Part shown: piece after piece, positions 46,671 to 59,560 of the stretch
Position numbering within the stretch: position 1 is the first letter of the stretch
Layout of the letters: each line of letters starts with the position of its first letter
NCBI RefSeq assembly: GCF_027359575.1
Contig: NZ_CP114784.1
Location: forward strand, 1,549,819-1,613,818
Origin: Prochlorococcus marinus str. MIT 0917
Lineage (GTDB): Bacteria > Cyanobacteriota > Cyanobacteriia > PCC-6307 > Cyanobiaceae
Direction of reading: 5' to 3'
Length of the DNA: 64,000 nucleotides
Notes under the pieces: model-generated
The model's database searches: none
The model's input: the letters and a program-made list of their open reading frames with translations, nothing else
Told to the model about the DNA's origin: nothing
Program-made: the position numbers and the translations under genes

Positions 46671-47745
46671 TGTAATCTTTTAAAGTATTAATAATTTGAA
46701 TATTTTGGTTTCGTTTTTGGAGACTTATTCTAATCCAGTTTGCATCTAGATTTGTAAATGATCTACAGTCTCTTAATAAAATTCCTCGTTTTTTTAAATT
46801 CTCAACAAGATTTAATATAGAACTATCACTTTTAATTAATTGAAAATTCGTAGTTGTGGGTAGAGGCTTAATAGTAGAAAACTCTGACAAACTTTGATGT
46901 AACCAGTTACCTTCTTCTTCTACCCATCTATGGATTTTATTTAATCTTTGTTTATGCATTTTAGAGTCTTTCATAATCATATTAGTTGCATTTATTGCTA
47001 GTGTATTTACTGGCCATGGATCTCTTATCTCTTTCCATTTTAATAATCTATCTGAGTTAGTTACGGCGTATCCAATTCTTAATCCGGCAATACCTAGAAA
47101 CTTAGTTAAACTTCTTATCACTATAAGATTTTTATAGTTTTTAGTTAAATTAATGACTGATTGATGTTCCCCCCTGGGTGTAAGAGGAATAAATGCTTCA
47201 TCGCAAATTATGAGTTTATAGTTATTTAATAATTTTTCTATCGATGAACGACTCCATAATTGTCCAGTTGGATTGTGTGGGTTTGTAATCCATAAGACAT
47301 CTGTTTTTGGTTTAATGGGAAATGACTGAGGATTTCTATTAGTCCAAGATAAAGGAATAGGACTATGTATATAAGAAGCATTCCAACATTTTAAAGCTCT
47401 TTTATAGTCTCCAAAACCGGGCGAGGGTAAAGAACTTATTCCATTTAAACTTGCATCTCTTGCTGCCCATGTAAATAATTCAGAGGCTCCATTACCTGGT
47501 ATAACCATTGAAGGGTAAATATTATGCCATTTAGCAATAGAATTTTTGACTTCAAAATAACTTCTATCAGGATAATATTTTATACATCCATTCTTAAGAC
47601 TATTAATGAGATGATTATTTAACTTTTTAGGTAGTTTAAAAGGTGCTATTGATGCACTTGCATCGATTATTTTATCTTTAGATAGCCCTAACTTTCTTGC
47701 TTCTTTCTCAATATTTCCTCCATGAATATCAAAGTCTATTTTCAT
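46663..47745 (-). CDS. cobC: L-threonine-O-3-phosphate decarboxylase-like aminotransferase (CobC/CobD)
   Basis: Class I PLP enzyme. HGGNIEKEARKLG and ILDASAS-like IIDASASIAPFKLP at the N-terminus (8-45) are the hallmarks of the CobC/CobD group that makes aminopropanol phosphate for cobalamin. The PLP motif is IRSLTKFLGIAGLRIG and the NPHNPTGQLWS loop binds the cofactor. Length 360. Picocyanobacteria make pseudocobalamin, so a role there fits; histidinol-phosphate aminotransferase is the main alternative. It is 68 bases from pyrD on the same strand. Confidence 0.85.
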   Translation of the reverse strand: MKIDFDIHGGNIEKEARKLGLSKDKIIDASASIAPFKLPKKLNNHLINSLKNGCIKYYPDRSYFEVKNSIAKWHNIYPSMVIPGNGASELFTWAARDASLNGISSLPSPGFGDYKRALKCWNASYIHSPIPLSWTNRNPQSFPIKPKTDVLWITNPHNPTGQLWSRSSIEKLLNNYKLIICDEAFIPLTPRGEHQSVINLTKNYKNLIVIRSLTKFLGIAGLRIGYAVTNSDRLLKWKEIRDPWPVNTLAINATNMIMKDSKMHKQRLNKIHRWVEEEGNWLHQSLSEFSTIKPLPTTTNFQLIKSDSSILNLVENLKKRGILLRDCRSFTNLDANWIRISLQKRNQNIQIINTLKDYIN

Positions 47746-47813
47746 TAGATTTCTTATAATATTGTGTTCAGTTTAAAAAAGATCAAATTTAATTATTGAA
47801 ATCATTTGTGTTT

Positions 47814-48971
47814 TTATTTCCATGGTTCTTCGGAACCGATTACATCTTTAATATTTCGGAATCCGTGTTTTTCCATTTGCAGGGTTAATCCATCTAAAAT
47901 GTCTGGAACTAGATTTGGCCCCTCAAATATCCAACCTGTATACACTTGAACCAGTGATGCCCCAGCGGCAATTCTTTCCCATGCTGTTTGTGCTGAACTG
48001 ATGCCACCTACACCAACAAGTGGTAAAGCTTTATTAGTACTATTCCTAAGCCTTCTAATAACTTCCAGTCCTCTTTTTTCTAAAGGGAGTCCACTTAAGC
48101 CTCCATTTTCTTGCTCTAAAGTATTTCCAGTTTTGATTCTTAAGTTTTTTAAGTTAAATCTATTTAAGCTCGTATTGATTGCAATTATTCCATCAATACC
48201 ATTCTCAATTGAAACTCTCGCAATTTCATCAATTTCTTCATTTGACAGATCTGGAGCAATTTTTACAAGTAAAGGAGGACAATTTGAAAAATCTTTTAGC
48301 GTACGTATTAACTTTTTAATTTCTTTTGTTCCTTGTAATGAGCGAAGGCCTGGGGTGTTAGGCGAACTAACATTGATAACGGCATAATCTGATATGGGAG
48401 CCAAGAGTCTTAAAGATAAAAAATAGTCTTTATGTGCTTCATCTAGAGGTGTGATTTTTGACTTCCCTAAATTGATTCCCAGGACACACGGCCTATTTCC
48501 AGGCGCTGGGATTTGTTGTCTTTCTATGGTTTTCAGAAATTTTTCTGCGCCTTCATTATTGAATCCCATTCGATTCAATGCAGCTTTCTCTTTGGCAATT
48601 CTGAAAAGTCTGGGTTTTGGATTACCTTTTTGGGCATGCCAAGTAATGGTTCCTAATTCGGCGAAACCAAATCCAAAATAATTCCAAAGACCAGCTCCTA
48701 CACCATTTTTATCAAATCCAGCAGCAAGCCCTACAGGATTTTTAAAGTGCGAGCCAAAGATGATTTGATTTAAACTTGACTTGCTTCTTTGAAAATCACT
48801 TGATGCTTTTAGAAGGACATTAGAAATTATTGGAAAATTTCTATTTAATGATGCAAATTTAATGGCATTAAGAGCTGAATTGGTAAGTATTTCTGCATCA
48901 ATACCCTCGTCTTGAGACAGAAGCTGACCAAGCAGAATATTGTATAAATCGTTTTTTTTATTTTTTGACAA
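47814..48971 (-). CDS. pyrD: Dihydroorotate dehydrogenase (quinone), class 2
   Basis: Membrane-associated flavoprotein oxidising dihydroorotate with quinone in pyrimidine synthesis. [30 protein letters not shown] (in pieces AAGFDKNG and [10 protein letters not shown]), [16 protein letters not shown] with the catalytic Ser, and [19 protein letters not shown] are class 2 signatures. Length 385 includes the N-terminal helix region for quinone access. Its start overlaps rnhA by 14 bases. Confidence 0.97.
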   Translation of the reverse strand: MSKNKKNDLYNILLGQLLSQDEGIDAEILTNSALNAIKFASLNRNFPIISNVLLKASSDFQRSKSSLNQIIFGSHFKNPVGLAAGFDKNGVGAGLWNYFGFGFAELGTITWHAQKGNPKPRLFRIAKEKAALNRMGFNNEGAEKFLKTIERQQIPAPGNRPCVLGINLGKSKITPLDEAHKDYFLSLRLLAPISDYAVINVSSPNTPGLRSLQGTKEIKKLIRTLKDFSNCPPLLVKIAPDLSNEEIDEIARVSIENGIDGIIAINTSLNRFNLKNLRIKTGNTLEQENGGLSGLPLEKRGLEVIRRLRNSTNKALPLVGVGGISSAQTAWERIAAGASLVQVYTGWIFEGPNLVPDILDGLTLQMEKHGFRNIKDVIGSEEPWK

Positions 48972-49443
48972 AATCTTTTAGCTGTATTTTTCGACCTTTA
49001 GAAAAAGCTACAGCAATTGCATCAACTCTATCATTATCCTTTTCTCCGCTATGTCCCTTGACATATTGAAGTTTGATTTTTGGCAGTTCAGGGTGGTCAA
49101 GAGCTTTCCACAAATCTTGATTTAGAACTTGTTTGCCAGATGCCGTTTTCCATCCTTTTTTTTTCCAATTCGACATCCATTTTTCCATTCCATCAATTAA
49201 GTATTTGCTATCAGTTTTGATGGTTAATGAAGGATGAAATTTTATTTTTTTTAATTTTTCAAGAACAAATAATGCCGCCTGTAATTCCATGCGATTATTT
49301 GTTGTCTCAGGACTGAAACCACCAAATTCAACTTCGCTTCCATCCTGGAATCTAATTAATGCGCCCCATCCACCTGGACCAGGATTGCCACTACATGCAC
49401 CATCAGTCGCTGCAGCAATAGCCAATTTTTCTTCTTTAGACAT
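48958..49443 (-). CDS. rnhA: Ribonuclease HI
   Basis: Degrades RNA in RNA-DNA hybrids. Catalytic residues are D14 ([16 protein letters not shown]), E53 (NNRMELQAA), D78 ([11 protein letters not shown]) and D141 (DRVDAIAV), with H131. Length 161. The ATG (49441-49443) comes directly after the T-run of the rplL terminator, so there is no room for a ribosome-binding site. It either depends on read-through or has an unusual start. The pyrD start overlaps its end. Confidence 0.96.
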   Translation of the reverse strand: MSKEEKLAIAAATDGACSGNPGPGGWGALIRFQDGSEVEFGGFSPETTNNRMELQAALFVLEKLKKIKFHPSLTIKTDSKYLIDGMEKWMSNWKKKGWKTASGKQVLNQDLWKALDHPELPKIKLQYVKGHSGEKDNDRVDAIAVAFSKGRKIQLKDFVKK

Positions 49444-49470
49444 AAAAAAACCGGTCTGAATAGACCGGTC
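49444..49470 (-). terminator. Rho-independent terminator after rplL
   Basis: On the minus strand, ACCGGTCT and AGACCGGT form an 8-base stem with a 4-base loop, followed by a run of seven T that ends at the rnhA ATG. This is the strongest terminator in the window. Confidence 0.85.
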
Positions 49471-49509
49471 TCATATAAGCAGAAAACAGGTGTTTTTCCA
49501 GTAACGATT

Positions 49510-49905
49510 TTATTTTAAAGTTACTTTTCCACCAACAGCTTCAATTGCTTTCTTTAAAGCTTCAGCATCTTCTTTTGTTGCTCCTTCTTTGATTGTTTTT
49601 GGAGCAGCTTCCACTAAGGCTTTTGCTTCGCCAAGGCCTAGACCTGTAGCATTTCGAACTTCTTTAAGGACTTTGATTTTAGATGAAGCTTCAAAGCTTT
49701 CTAAAACCACCTCAAATTCAGTTTTTTCTTCGGCAGCATCAGCACTATCGCCACCAGCAGCAGCTCCTGGGGCTGCCATGACAACGCCAGCAGATGCGGC
49801 GGCAGATACACCAAAAGCTTCTTCTATTTGCTTAACAAGCTCTGAAGCTTCAAGCAAAGAGAGGCTTTTTAATGAATCTAAGATTTCATCGGTTTTTGCA
49901 GACAT
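49510..49905 (-). CDS. rplL: 50S ribosomal protein L7/L12
   Basis: Acidic stalk protein that recruits translation factors. It has an N-terminal dimerisation region ([24 protein letters not shown] in parts), an Ala/Gly-rich hinge (about 33-57) and the globular C-terminal domain [24 protein letters not shown] in parts. Length 131. It ends the rplJ-rplL unit and is followed by a strong terminator. Confidence 0.99.
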   Translation of the reverse strand: MSAKTDEILDSLKSLSLLEASELVKQIEEAFGVSAAASAGVVMAAPGAAAGGDSADAAEEKTEFEVVLESFEASSKIKVLKEVRNATGLGLGEAKALVEAAPKTIKEGATKEDAEALKKAIEAVGGKVTLK

Positions 49906-49957
49906 GTTTTAAATCAGCAACTAAGTAAGTAGAAAACAAATTGTTCAACAGGGAGTA

Positions 49958-50485
49958 TCAGCTCTCGCCGCTCTCAGAATGTTGTTTAAGAGTCCTTGCA
50001 AGCCCAGAGGGAACCTCATTTATTCCAATAGCGATTTTGCTCGTTATGGAATTCATTGCACCAGCAATTTGTGCCATAAGTGCTTCCTTGCTAGGAAGTT
50101 TTGCAATGGCTTTGATTTCATCTTGAGATAAAAGTTTGCCTTCGAAAAGACCTCCTTTAGTCTCAGACTTTTGAGTTTCCTTTTGAAATGCTTGAACAGC
50201 TTTAACAGCACTCCCAACATCTCCTTTGATTAAAACAAAGGCGTTAGTTCCAGTAAGCAATGACTCCAAACCAGTCCAGGAATCTCTCCCTTTTATGGCT
50301 TGACGCATCAAGGTGTTTTTAGTGACCTTGCAGATGCCATCGCTTTTTTGCAATCTTGAGCGCAAGTCAGACATCTCTTTTGTGGATAAGCCCTTGTAAT
50401 CAAGAACTAAAGCCATTTCAGAGTTATCTAGTAGACCCTCTATTGTTTCGACGATCTGTTTTTTGCTTTCCAGCGTGCGGCCCAT
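49958..50485 (-). CDS. rplJ: 50S ribosomal protein L10
   Basis: Base of the ribosomal stalk, binding L12 dimers and 23S r[22 protein letters not shown] and [20 protein letters not shown] are conserved; the C-terminal helix for L12 is present. Length 175. A 220-base leader upstream has the features of an L10 autoregulatory leader. Confidence 0.98.
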   Translation of the reverse strand: MGRTLESKKQIVETIEGLLDNSEMALVLDYKGLSTKEMSDLRSRLQKSDGICKVTKNTLMRQAIKGRDSWTGLESLLTGTNAFVLIKGDVGSAVKAVQAFQKETQKSETKGGLFEGKLLSQDEIKAIAKLPSKEALMAQIAGAMNSITSKIAIGINEVPSGLARTLKQHSESGES

Positions 50486-50708
50486 AATAATTGGATCGAA
50501 TCGGGGGAAGAACTGGACATACGGCCATATTCCACTTGGGGAATCGAGGCCGCTAACGATTCAATCCAAAAAGATAAAACCCTGCGTATACCTCGGCGGG
50601 GATTATAAATTCTATTAAACGAAAGGTTTAATAGAATCAGACCTGCTGTCTTTGGCTGGGCGCATGCCCTTGTGGTTATACCACTCAGCTAATTTACAAC
50701 AATAAGGG
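50486..50708 (-). promoter_or_regulatory. L10 leader (rplJ autoregulation)
   Basis: The 223 bases between rplA and rplJ lack a gene but are structured. A 12-base stem (50609-50620 with 50626-50637) around a 5-base loop is clear, with GC-richer flanks that could pair further upstream and downstream. L10 or the L10-L12 complex binds such leaders to control rplJ-rplL in many bacteria. No typical tRNA T-loop is present. Confidence 0.65.
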
Positions 50709-51416
50709 TCACTTTTCTTTCTGCAAGTCTTGTAATTCGTTGATATCTACTTCTACTGATGGTCCCATTGTGGATGTAATAAACAAGCTTTTCCAGAATT
50801 TTCCTTTTGCTCCGCTTGGTTTATTTTTTTCTATTGTTGATTGTAATGTCTTCAAATTTTCAAGTAGAGCCTCTTCCGAAAAACTTGCTTTACCAAATCG
50901 GACATGAACAATTCCTGCTTTATCTGCTCTAAATTCAAGTTTTCCTGCCTTGAATTCTTTAATAGCTCCTGCTAGATCGGTTGTCACTGTGCCTGCTTTG
51001 GGATTAGGCATAAGCCCTCTAGGCCCTAGAACTCTTCCAAGTTTTGCAACCTTGGGCATCATATCCGGAGTTGAAATTAGCAGGTCGAAGTTCATTTCTC
51101 CTTTGTTGATTGAATCAACTAAATCTTCTTCTCCAGCCAGATCAGCTCCTGCTTTAGTCGCCTCAGCAACTTTCTCTCCACGTGTCACTACTGCTATTCG
51201 TACTTCCTGACCGGTACCACTTGGTAAGGCAACTGTGGTTCTTAGTTGCTGATCGGTATATTTTGGATCAATGCCTAGTCTTATGTGAGCTTCAATAGTT
51301 TCATCGAATTTTGCATTTGCATTCTCCTTTACTAGCTTTATGGCTTCAATTGGAGAGTATGAACGTTCTTCCACTTTGGAAAGTAACGTTGTCATTCTTT
51401 TAGAGAAATTTTTCAT
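50709..51416 (-). CDS. rplA: 50S ribosomal protein L1
   Basis: Forms the L1 stalk near the E site. [37 protein letters not shown] and [18 protein letters not shown] (about 126-143) are signatures. Length 235. ATG at 51416 is used; a second ATG 6 codons further in (MTTLLSK) is possible. Confidence 0.98.
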   Translation of the reverse strand: MKNFSKRMTTLLSKVEERSYSPIEAIKLVKENANAKFDETIEAHIRLGIDPKYTDQQLRTTVALPSGTGQEVRIAVVTRGEKVAEATKAGADLAGEEDLVDSINKGEMNFDLLISTPDMMPKVAKLGRVLGPRGLMPNPKAGTVTTDLAGAIKEFKAGKLEFRADKAGIVHVRFGKASFSEEALLENLKTLQSTIEKNKPSGAKGKFWKSLFITSTMGPSVEVDINELQDLQKEK

Positions 51417-51485
51417 GATAAATAGGGGTTCATTCGACTTTTAGTCTCCCCCTTTAAGAGAACGTTTAATGATTTTACGATTTAG

Positions 51486-51911
51486 TTAGTCCTTTATGGA
51501 AACCCCCATATTTTTGGCTGTCCCCTCAATAACTTTCATCGCTGATTCGATGCTACTGCAATTTAGATCTGGAAGTTTTGTTTTAGCAATTTCTTCAAGT
51601 TGACTTTTACTAATAGAACCAGCAGTTCCTTTCGCTGATTCGCCTGAACCTTTCGCAATACCTGCTGCTTTAGTTATCAAAACAGATGCAGGAGGAGTTT
51701 TTGTTATGAAAGTAAAACTTCTATCTTCGAAAACTGATATTTCTACAGGGATAACAAAGCCAGCTTTGTCTTGGGTGCGCGAATTGTATTCCTTGCAAAA
51801 CGCCATGATGTTTACCCCATGTTGGCCAAGCGCAGGCCCAACGGGAGGCGCTGGGTTGGCTTTGCCAGCCTGTAAGGCTAACTTGATCAGGGCTACTACT
51901 TTCTTTGCCAT
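51486..51911 (-). CDS. rplK: 50S ribosomal protein L11
   Basis: Binds 23S rRNA at the GTPase-associated centre. [34 protein letters not shown] in parts ([17 protein letters not shown]) is diagnostic. Length 141. It reads after nusG and before rplA. Confidence 0.99.
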   Translation of the reverse strand: MAKKVVALIKLALQAGKANPAPPVGPALGQHGVNIMAFCKEYNSRTQDKAGFVIPVEISVFEDRSFTFITKTPPASVLITKAAGIAKGSGESAKGTAGSISKSQLEEIAKTKLPDLNCSSIESAMKVIEGTAKNMGVSIKD

Positions 51912-52012
51912 CGGCTGAAAATTAAACTAATGCGGAAATCTGAAACTAATCAGATAAATTATCTAATAAACTTAACTCCTAGACTGACCAGACAGCAAAA
52001 GGAAATTAAAAA

Positions 52013-52681
52013 TCAATTTTGTTTGGTTATTTGAGAAAATTCAAGTTCAACAGGAGTTTCTCTTCCGAAAATTGATAAAAGCGCCTTGAGTTTGTTTCTT
52101 TCGCCAGAAACTTCAATTACTTCTCCTTGGAAATCTTTGAAAGGACCTGACGTCACAACAATCTGATCACCTTCTTCTACATCCAATTTGACAACAGTTT
52201 TCTTCTCAGCTGCTCGTTTGAAAATTCTATTAACTTCTTGCCTACTGAGAGGACGAGGTTTTATATGCCCTCGGGCTTTACCAGTAGCTCTTCGGTCTTC
52301 TGCGCCAACAAAATTAATCACATTGGGAGTACTCCTTACAGCCATCATTGTATCTTCATCTAACACCATCCGAACCAGCACATATCCAGGGAATACCTTT
52401 TCTTCTGTGGTCTGCCTGCTACCATCTTTTTTTAGCTTAATTGCAGGTGTTTGAGGGATTTCTATCTCTATGATTCTGTCACTTACTCCAAGAGTGATAG
52501 CTCGTTGTTCAAGTGTCGCTTTAACCTTCTTTTCACAACTGGATGCAACTTGAATAGCGTACCAACGTGCAATATTTGTCTTAATTGTTTGGTTTGCAAA
52601 ATGTGATTGATCATCCTCAACTGTCCCTGTTGTATCAATTATTTTTGAATCGTTAGTAGGAGTGGTTTCAATATCTGACAC
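52013..52681 (-). CDS. nusG: Transcription termination/antitermination protein NusG
   Basis: NGN domain (WYAIQVASSCEKKVKATLEQ and PGYVLVRMVLDEDT) and C-terminal KOW motif (VEEGDQIVVTSGPFKDFQGE). The first 35 residues are a polar extension absent from Escherichia coli. Length 222. It follows secE by 42 bases. Confidence 0.97.
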   Translation of the reverse strand: MSDIETTPTNDSKIIDTTGTVEDDQSHFANQTIKTNIARWYAIQVASSCEKKVKATLEQRAITLGVSDRIIEIEIPQTPAIKLKKDGSRQTTEEKVFPGYVLVRMVLDEDTMMAVRSTPNVINFVGAEDRRATGKARGHIKPRPLSRQEVNRIFKRAAEKKTVVKLDVEEGDQIVVTSGPFKDFQGEVIEVSGERNKLKALLSIFGRETPVELEFSQITKQN

Positions 52682-52723
52682 TGGAAGAATTGGTGAGAGG
52701 TTTAAAAATTTAGATTAGTGAAC

Positions 52724-52966
52724 TCAGCGGAATATCTGAGTAGAGGCCCATCCATAAAAACGGCTTACAGCCGCGATTGAGACTGCTGATAAAGTGACCA
52801 TTAAAATCACAGCAACAGATTCGCTGAAAAGTTGTTGGCGTGAAGGCCATACAACAAGTTTCATTTCATCAATTGTAGAGGATAAAAAACTTTTTTTTAA
52901 GGCAATATTTTCCTGTTTTGTAGGAATCACCTTTTCTTGATCCTCTTTAGAGGTTGGACTTGTCAC
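52724..52966 (-). CDS. secE: Preprotein translocase subunit SecE
   Basis: 80-residue SecE with a single C-terminal membrane helix (VAVILMVTLSAVSIAAVSRF) preceded by the amphipathic EMKLVVWPSRQQLFSES, which is the family signature. It heads the secE-nusG-rplK-rplA unit. Confidence 0.96.
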   Translation of the reverse strand: MTSPTSKEDQEKVIPTKQENIALKKSFLSSTIDEMKLVVWPSRQQLFSESVAVILMVTLSAVSIAAVSRFYGWASTQIFR

Positions 52967-53044
52967 TTTGGGAGAAGATTAAAAGGAAGGGAAGGTACTT
53001 TTAAAAGAATGACTATAAACCTAGACTAACTTATGTTTGATAGA

Positions 53045-55810
53045 TTAGTTATCTATAAAAAAAAGAAGTTTTTTAGACTCATCATCTTTAGTTTCAACCC
53101 TTATTGATCTGGCATCTTCAAAAGCCTCTTCTAAAATTTGTGTTGCCAGTGGGTTTTCTAATCTTCTTCGAATCACTCTTCTTAAAGGTCTGGCCCCATA
53201 TTCAGGTTCATAGCCTTCATCAGCAAGAGTTTTAATGGTGGTTTCGTCAACATACAGATCTAACCCTTGGTGCTTGAGAAGCTGCTTTAGTTCTTCAAGT
53301 TGAAGTCGCACTATTTTTTCTAAACTTTCTGGTTCTAGTGGGCTGAATCTTATTACTTCATCAATGCGGTTCAAAAACTCTGGTCGAAAATGTTTTGTTA
53401 GAGCTTCGTTGATTTTTTGATCTAATTCTTGTGCAAGGGTATTTTTATTTGAATTTTCGCTTTGAACTTGAAGTGAATTATTTAAGATTGCTTTGCTAGC
53501 AAGATTGCTGGTCATAACAATAATGGTATTTCTAAAATCTACTGTTCGACCTTGAGAATCGGTTAGTCTTCCATCGTCTAACACCTGTAAAAGGATGTTG
53601 AAAACTTCTGGATGAGCTTTTTCTATCTCATCAAGGAGTAAAACTGCATAAGGTCTTTTTCTAATTGCCTCGGTTAATTGCCCACCTTCTTCGTATCCCA
53701 CGTATCCAGGCGGTGCACCTAAGAGTCTTGAAACAGCATTCCTCTCCATAAATTCACTCATATCAAGTCTCAATAAAGCATCCTCTTCATCAAATAAAGA
53801 ACTTGCTAGTGATTTGGCAAGCTCAGTTTTCCCAACACCTGTAGGGCCTAGGAAAAGAAATGATCCTATAGGTCTTCTTATGTCTTGCATTCCAGCTCTT
53901 GCTCTACGGATTGCTGCTGAGACTGCTTGAACTGCATTTGATTGACCAATAACTTTTTTTTCTAAGTCTTGTTCTAAATTTAAAAGTTTTTGTCTTTCAC
54001 CTGATAAAACTTTGCTAACAGGAATTCCTGTCCATCTTGAAACAACATCAGCTATGTCTTCTGGGTCAACTTGCTCTATTAGCAAGGAATTTCCATATTC
54101 ATTATCTTCTTGAATAGAAGCTTCTATTCCTTTTATTCTTTCTTTGATTTGAAAAAGTTGTTCATATTTCAGTCTTTCTACTTCTTCGAAATCACCAGAG
54201 ATTTCAGCTTCTCTTGTTAAATTTTTTAGTTCTTCAGCTCTTATTTTTAGTTCTTTTAATTCAGCTGTTTTCTCAATCTGATCTTGCCATTTTTGTTTGA
54301 TCTGAGCTAGCTCGTATAGTAGCAATTCTTTCTGTTCTTCAAGATTATTTATAGTCTCTAGTGTTGTCTCTTTGTTTGCCTTTTGGATTGAAGACTCCAA
54401 ATGATTGATCTGAGATTCTTTCTCTTCTATGATTTTTGGTTTTGATGCAGATTCGATTTTTACTTGAGCTGAAGCCTCGTCAATTAAATCAATAGCTTTA
54501 TCAGGTAGGCATCTATCACTTATATATCTATGAGATAAGCGATTTGCTGTACTTAGCGCTTCATCAGTAATAGTAACTCCATGATGAAACTCATAATTTT
54601 CTTTAAGTCCTTTTAGAATTTTTAAGCTTAAATCTAAGCTAGGCTCTTTGATTGATACTTGCTGAAATCGTCTATCAAGTGCAAGATCTTTTTCGATCGT
54701 ACGTCTATAATTATCTGGAGTCGTAGCGCCAATACAGCGTAAGTCCCCACTAGCTAATAACGGTTTTAATAGACTGCCAGCATCGTTATTTGATCTGTCT
54801 TTGCTTACAATCGAGTGCAATTCGTCTATAAATAGGATTACTCCTTTTTCGTTATTGCTTATTTCACTTAACAATGATCTGAATCGTTCTTCAAATTGCC
54901 CTCTGAACTTAGCTCCAGCTATTAATGCGCCGATATCAAGTGAAATTAGTCTTAAACCTTGAAGAGAATCAGGAAGTTCGTTGGCTACTATTTTTTGAGC
55001 TAATAATTCTGCGACTGCTGTTTTACCAACACCTGGAGCACCAATAAGTACGGGATTATTTTTGCCTCTTCGAGATAAAACTTTTGTAATTGCTTTGATT
55101 TCCGACTCTCTGCCGATCACAGGGTCTAATTTCCCATTGGCAGCTTCGGCAGTAAGGTCTTTACAGTATAAATCCAATGCACTTGGCGTTTCATTAAGTT
55201 TTAAAGGTTCTTCTTTTGATGTGATCTCTTCTTTAATGATTGGAGCAAGTGGCTCGGGGTCAGGATTTTTTAAAGTTTTTTTGGTAGATACAGAAGTTCT
55301 TGGAATTTTTTGTGGTCTATTTTCTATTTGTTGAGTGGTAGTTCTTTTTGATTGTTTAAATGATTTAGGTGCTGGTAGTCGTCTCAATTCCGCTTCAAGA
55401 ATTTCACTAGGGAGACCTGCTTGACAAAAAAGATCTTCTCCTAAGCGATTGTCTCTACCAATTGCGACAAGGATATGAGATATCTCTATTTGATTAGATC
55501 CCCATCGAGAGCGAAAATCATCAGCTGTTTCAAGAAGAATTTCTAAATCTTCTCCAATAAATAAGTCTGATTGGTTGTTTATGGGAAGTTCAGCGATAAA
55601 ATTTTCTAAAAGTTCATTTATTTCTTCATGGTTTACAGGTAAGGAATCGGTATATTTCAAAAATTTTCTATTTCTAAAAAGAACTTGGATAAGATGTTCA
55701 ACATCTAAATTCTGATGTCGCCACCTTCTGGCTGATTGTTCAGCTATTAGTAAAAGACTCCAAGCTTCATCGCTAAAAGAATCTGGTTCTGTAGTTAGGC
55801 TTCCATTCAT
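53045..55810 (-). CDS. clpB: ClpB-type AAA+ disaggregase, ClpB2-like
   Basis: HSP100 chaperone with two AAA+ modules. Walker A sites are GAPGVGKT (about 257) and GPTGVGKT (about 653); Walker B sites are VILFIDELHS and AVLLLDEIEK; a long coiled-coil middle domain (about 455-575) separates them. The N-domain is divergent and followed by a Ser/Thr/Lys/Pro-rich linker (about 150-215). The first Walker A has Ala in place of the usual Glu of GEPGVGKT. This fits the essential, non-heat-induced ClpB2 of cyanobacteria rather than ClpB1, but the assignment is inferred. Length 921. Confidence 0.9.
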   Translation of the reverse strand: MNGSLTTEPDSFSDEAWSLLLIAEQSARRWRHQNLDVEHLIQVLFRNRKFLKYTDSLPVNHEEINELLENFIAELPINNQSDLFIGEDLEILLETADDFRSRWGSNQIEISHILVAIGRDNRLGEDLFCQAGLPSEILEAELRRLPAPKSFKQSKRTTTQQIENRPQKIPRTSVSTKKTLKNPDPEPLAPIIKEEITSKEEPLKLNETPSALDLYCKDLTAEAANGKLDPVIGRESEIKAITKVLSRRGKNNPVLIGAPGVGKTAVAELLAQKIVANELPDSLQGLRLISLDIGALIAGAKFRGQFEERFRSLLSEISNNEKGVILFIDELHSIVSKDRSNNDAGSLLKPLLASGDLRCIGATTPDNYRRTIEKDLALDRRFQQVSIKEPSLDLSLKILKGLKENYEFHHGVTITDEALSTANRLSHRYISDRCLPDKAIDLIDEASAQVKIESASKPKIIEEKESQINHLESSIQKANKETTLETINNLEEQKELLLYELAQIKQKWQDQIEKTAELKELKIRAEELKNLTREAEISGDFEEVERLKYEQLFQIKERIKGIEASIQEDNEYGNSLLIEQVDPEDIADVVSRWTGIPVSKVLSGERQKLLNLEQDLEKKVIGQSNAVQAVSAAIRRARAGMQDIRRPIGSFLFLGPTGVGKTELAKSLASSLFDEEDALLRLDMSEFMERNAVSRLLGAPPGYVGYEEGGQLTEAIRKRPYAVLLLDEIEKAHPEVFNILLQVLDDGRLTDSQGRTVDFRNTIIVMTSNLASKAILNNSLQVQSENSNKNTLAQELDQKINEALTKHFRPEFLNRIDEVIRFSPLEPESLEKIVRLQLEELKQLLKHQGLDLYVDETTIKTLADEGYEPEYGARPLRRVIRRRLENPLATQILEEAFEDARSIRVETKDDESKKLLFFIDN

Positions 55811-55967
55811 TTTCGATCAATTTTGATTCAAAGTGGTCATTTGCCTTCTGAATTTTGATTGAGACCTTTTTATCGATATGTGTATTTCTTGTTAAGACAA
55901 ATTTGATTGATTAGGTCTTGGAAAGCAAGCTAGATTAGCAATTCAGGAACACATAGGAATAATGTAG

Positions 55968-58984
<3,017 letters not shown>

Positions 58985-58986
58985 TT

Positions 58987-59292
58987 TTACCCCTCAATAT
59001 CTTTATTGATTTCGATAACCTTTGATCTGAGATTATCTATTTGTATTTGAATTAAATCTTCTTTGCTTACGCGTTCCTTAGAACTTTTATCTTTTGATGC
59101 ATTAGCCTTTTTTTCTAGACGTTCGGATTCTTCAATAACCTCTTCTTTGAATTTAGACCATTCATTTTGGAGCTTTTGAGGTAATTCCTCAGTAATTTCA
59201 GTGAATTCTTGGGCAGAATTGATCACGTTCTCAGTTATTCGAGCTGCTATTCGGTTTATAGCTGCTTTGAGGAGTATTTCTGAATCACTCAA
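58987..59292 (-). CDS. Small charged helical protein, function unknown
   Basis: 101 residues, almost entirely helical and highly charged, with a probable coiled coil (about 30-75: ITEELPQKLQNEWSKFKEEV and EESERLEKKANASKDKSS) and a second helix to the end. I do not recognise it. The start is TTG 59290-59292. It ends 2 bases before the ABC1 kinase gene, so the two are probably co-transcribed. Confidence 0.7.
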   Translation of the reverse strand: MSDSEILLKAAINRIAARITENVINSAQEFTEITEELPQKLQNEWSKFKEEVIEESERLEKKANASKDKSSKERVSKEDLIQIQIDNLRSKVIEINKDIEG

Positions 59293-59300
59293 TGATCTAA

Positions 59301-59384
59301 TTATTCAGCTTTCACTTTAGAAGATACAGGGTTTTTTGTGTCTTCAGATTGAAACTGGATATATGCAGATTTGCTCTTAATCAA
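59301..59384 (-). CDS. Possible very small ORF upstream of the charged helical protein
   Basis: A 27-residue frame from a TTG start, beginning IKSKSAYIQFQSEDTKN, ends 8 bases before the next gene on the same strand. The composition is protein-like, but with no membrane segment and no known family. It could also be a leader or a decayed end of a longer protein. Confidence 0.25.
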   Translation of the reverse strand: MIKSKSAYIQFQSEDTKNPVSSKVKAE

Positions 59385-59512
59385 TTAAATCTATTTAGAA
59401 GATTGTTTGTTATCGCTCAACCTAGAATATTTTCATTAGAGTTGAAGAATACAAACATTTGATTTGATTTGGGGTAAAAGTCTAATCTATTAACCCAAGT
59501 GATCTCAAAACA

Positions 59513-59533
59513 CCCTTTCTCTTTTTGAAAGGG
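59513..59533 (+). repeat. Hairpin in the 5' leader of the TrxR-like gene
   Basis: CCCTTTC and GAAAGGG form a 7-base stem with a 7-base loop, 27 bases before the TTG start at 59561. No T-run follows, so it may be a leader hairpin rather than a terminator. Confidence 0.4.
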
Positions 59534-59560
59534 AGCAAAACCTAACTAAGAGATTTTCCA

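Noticed and set aside
50640-50708. Possible tRNA in the rplA-rplJ gap
   Set aside because: Short pairing is seen, but no T-loop GTTCRA-type motif or cloverleaf fits; an L10 leader explains the structure better.
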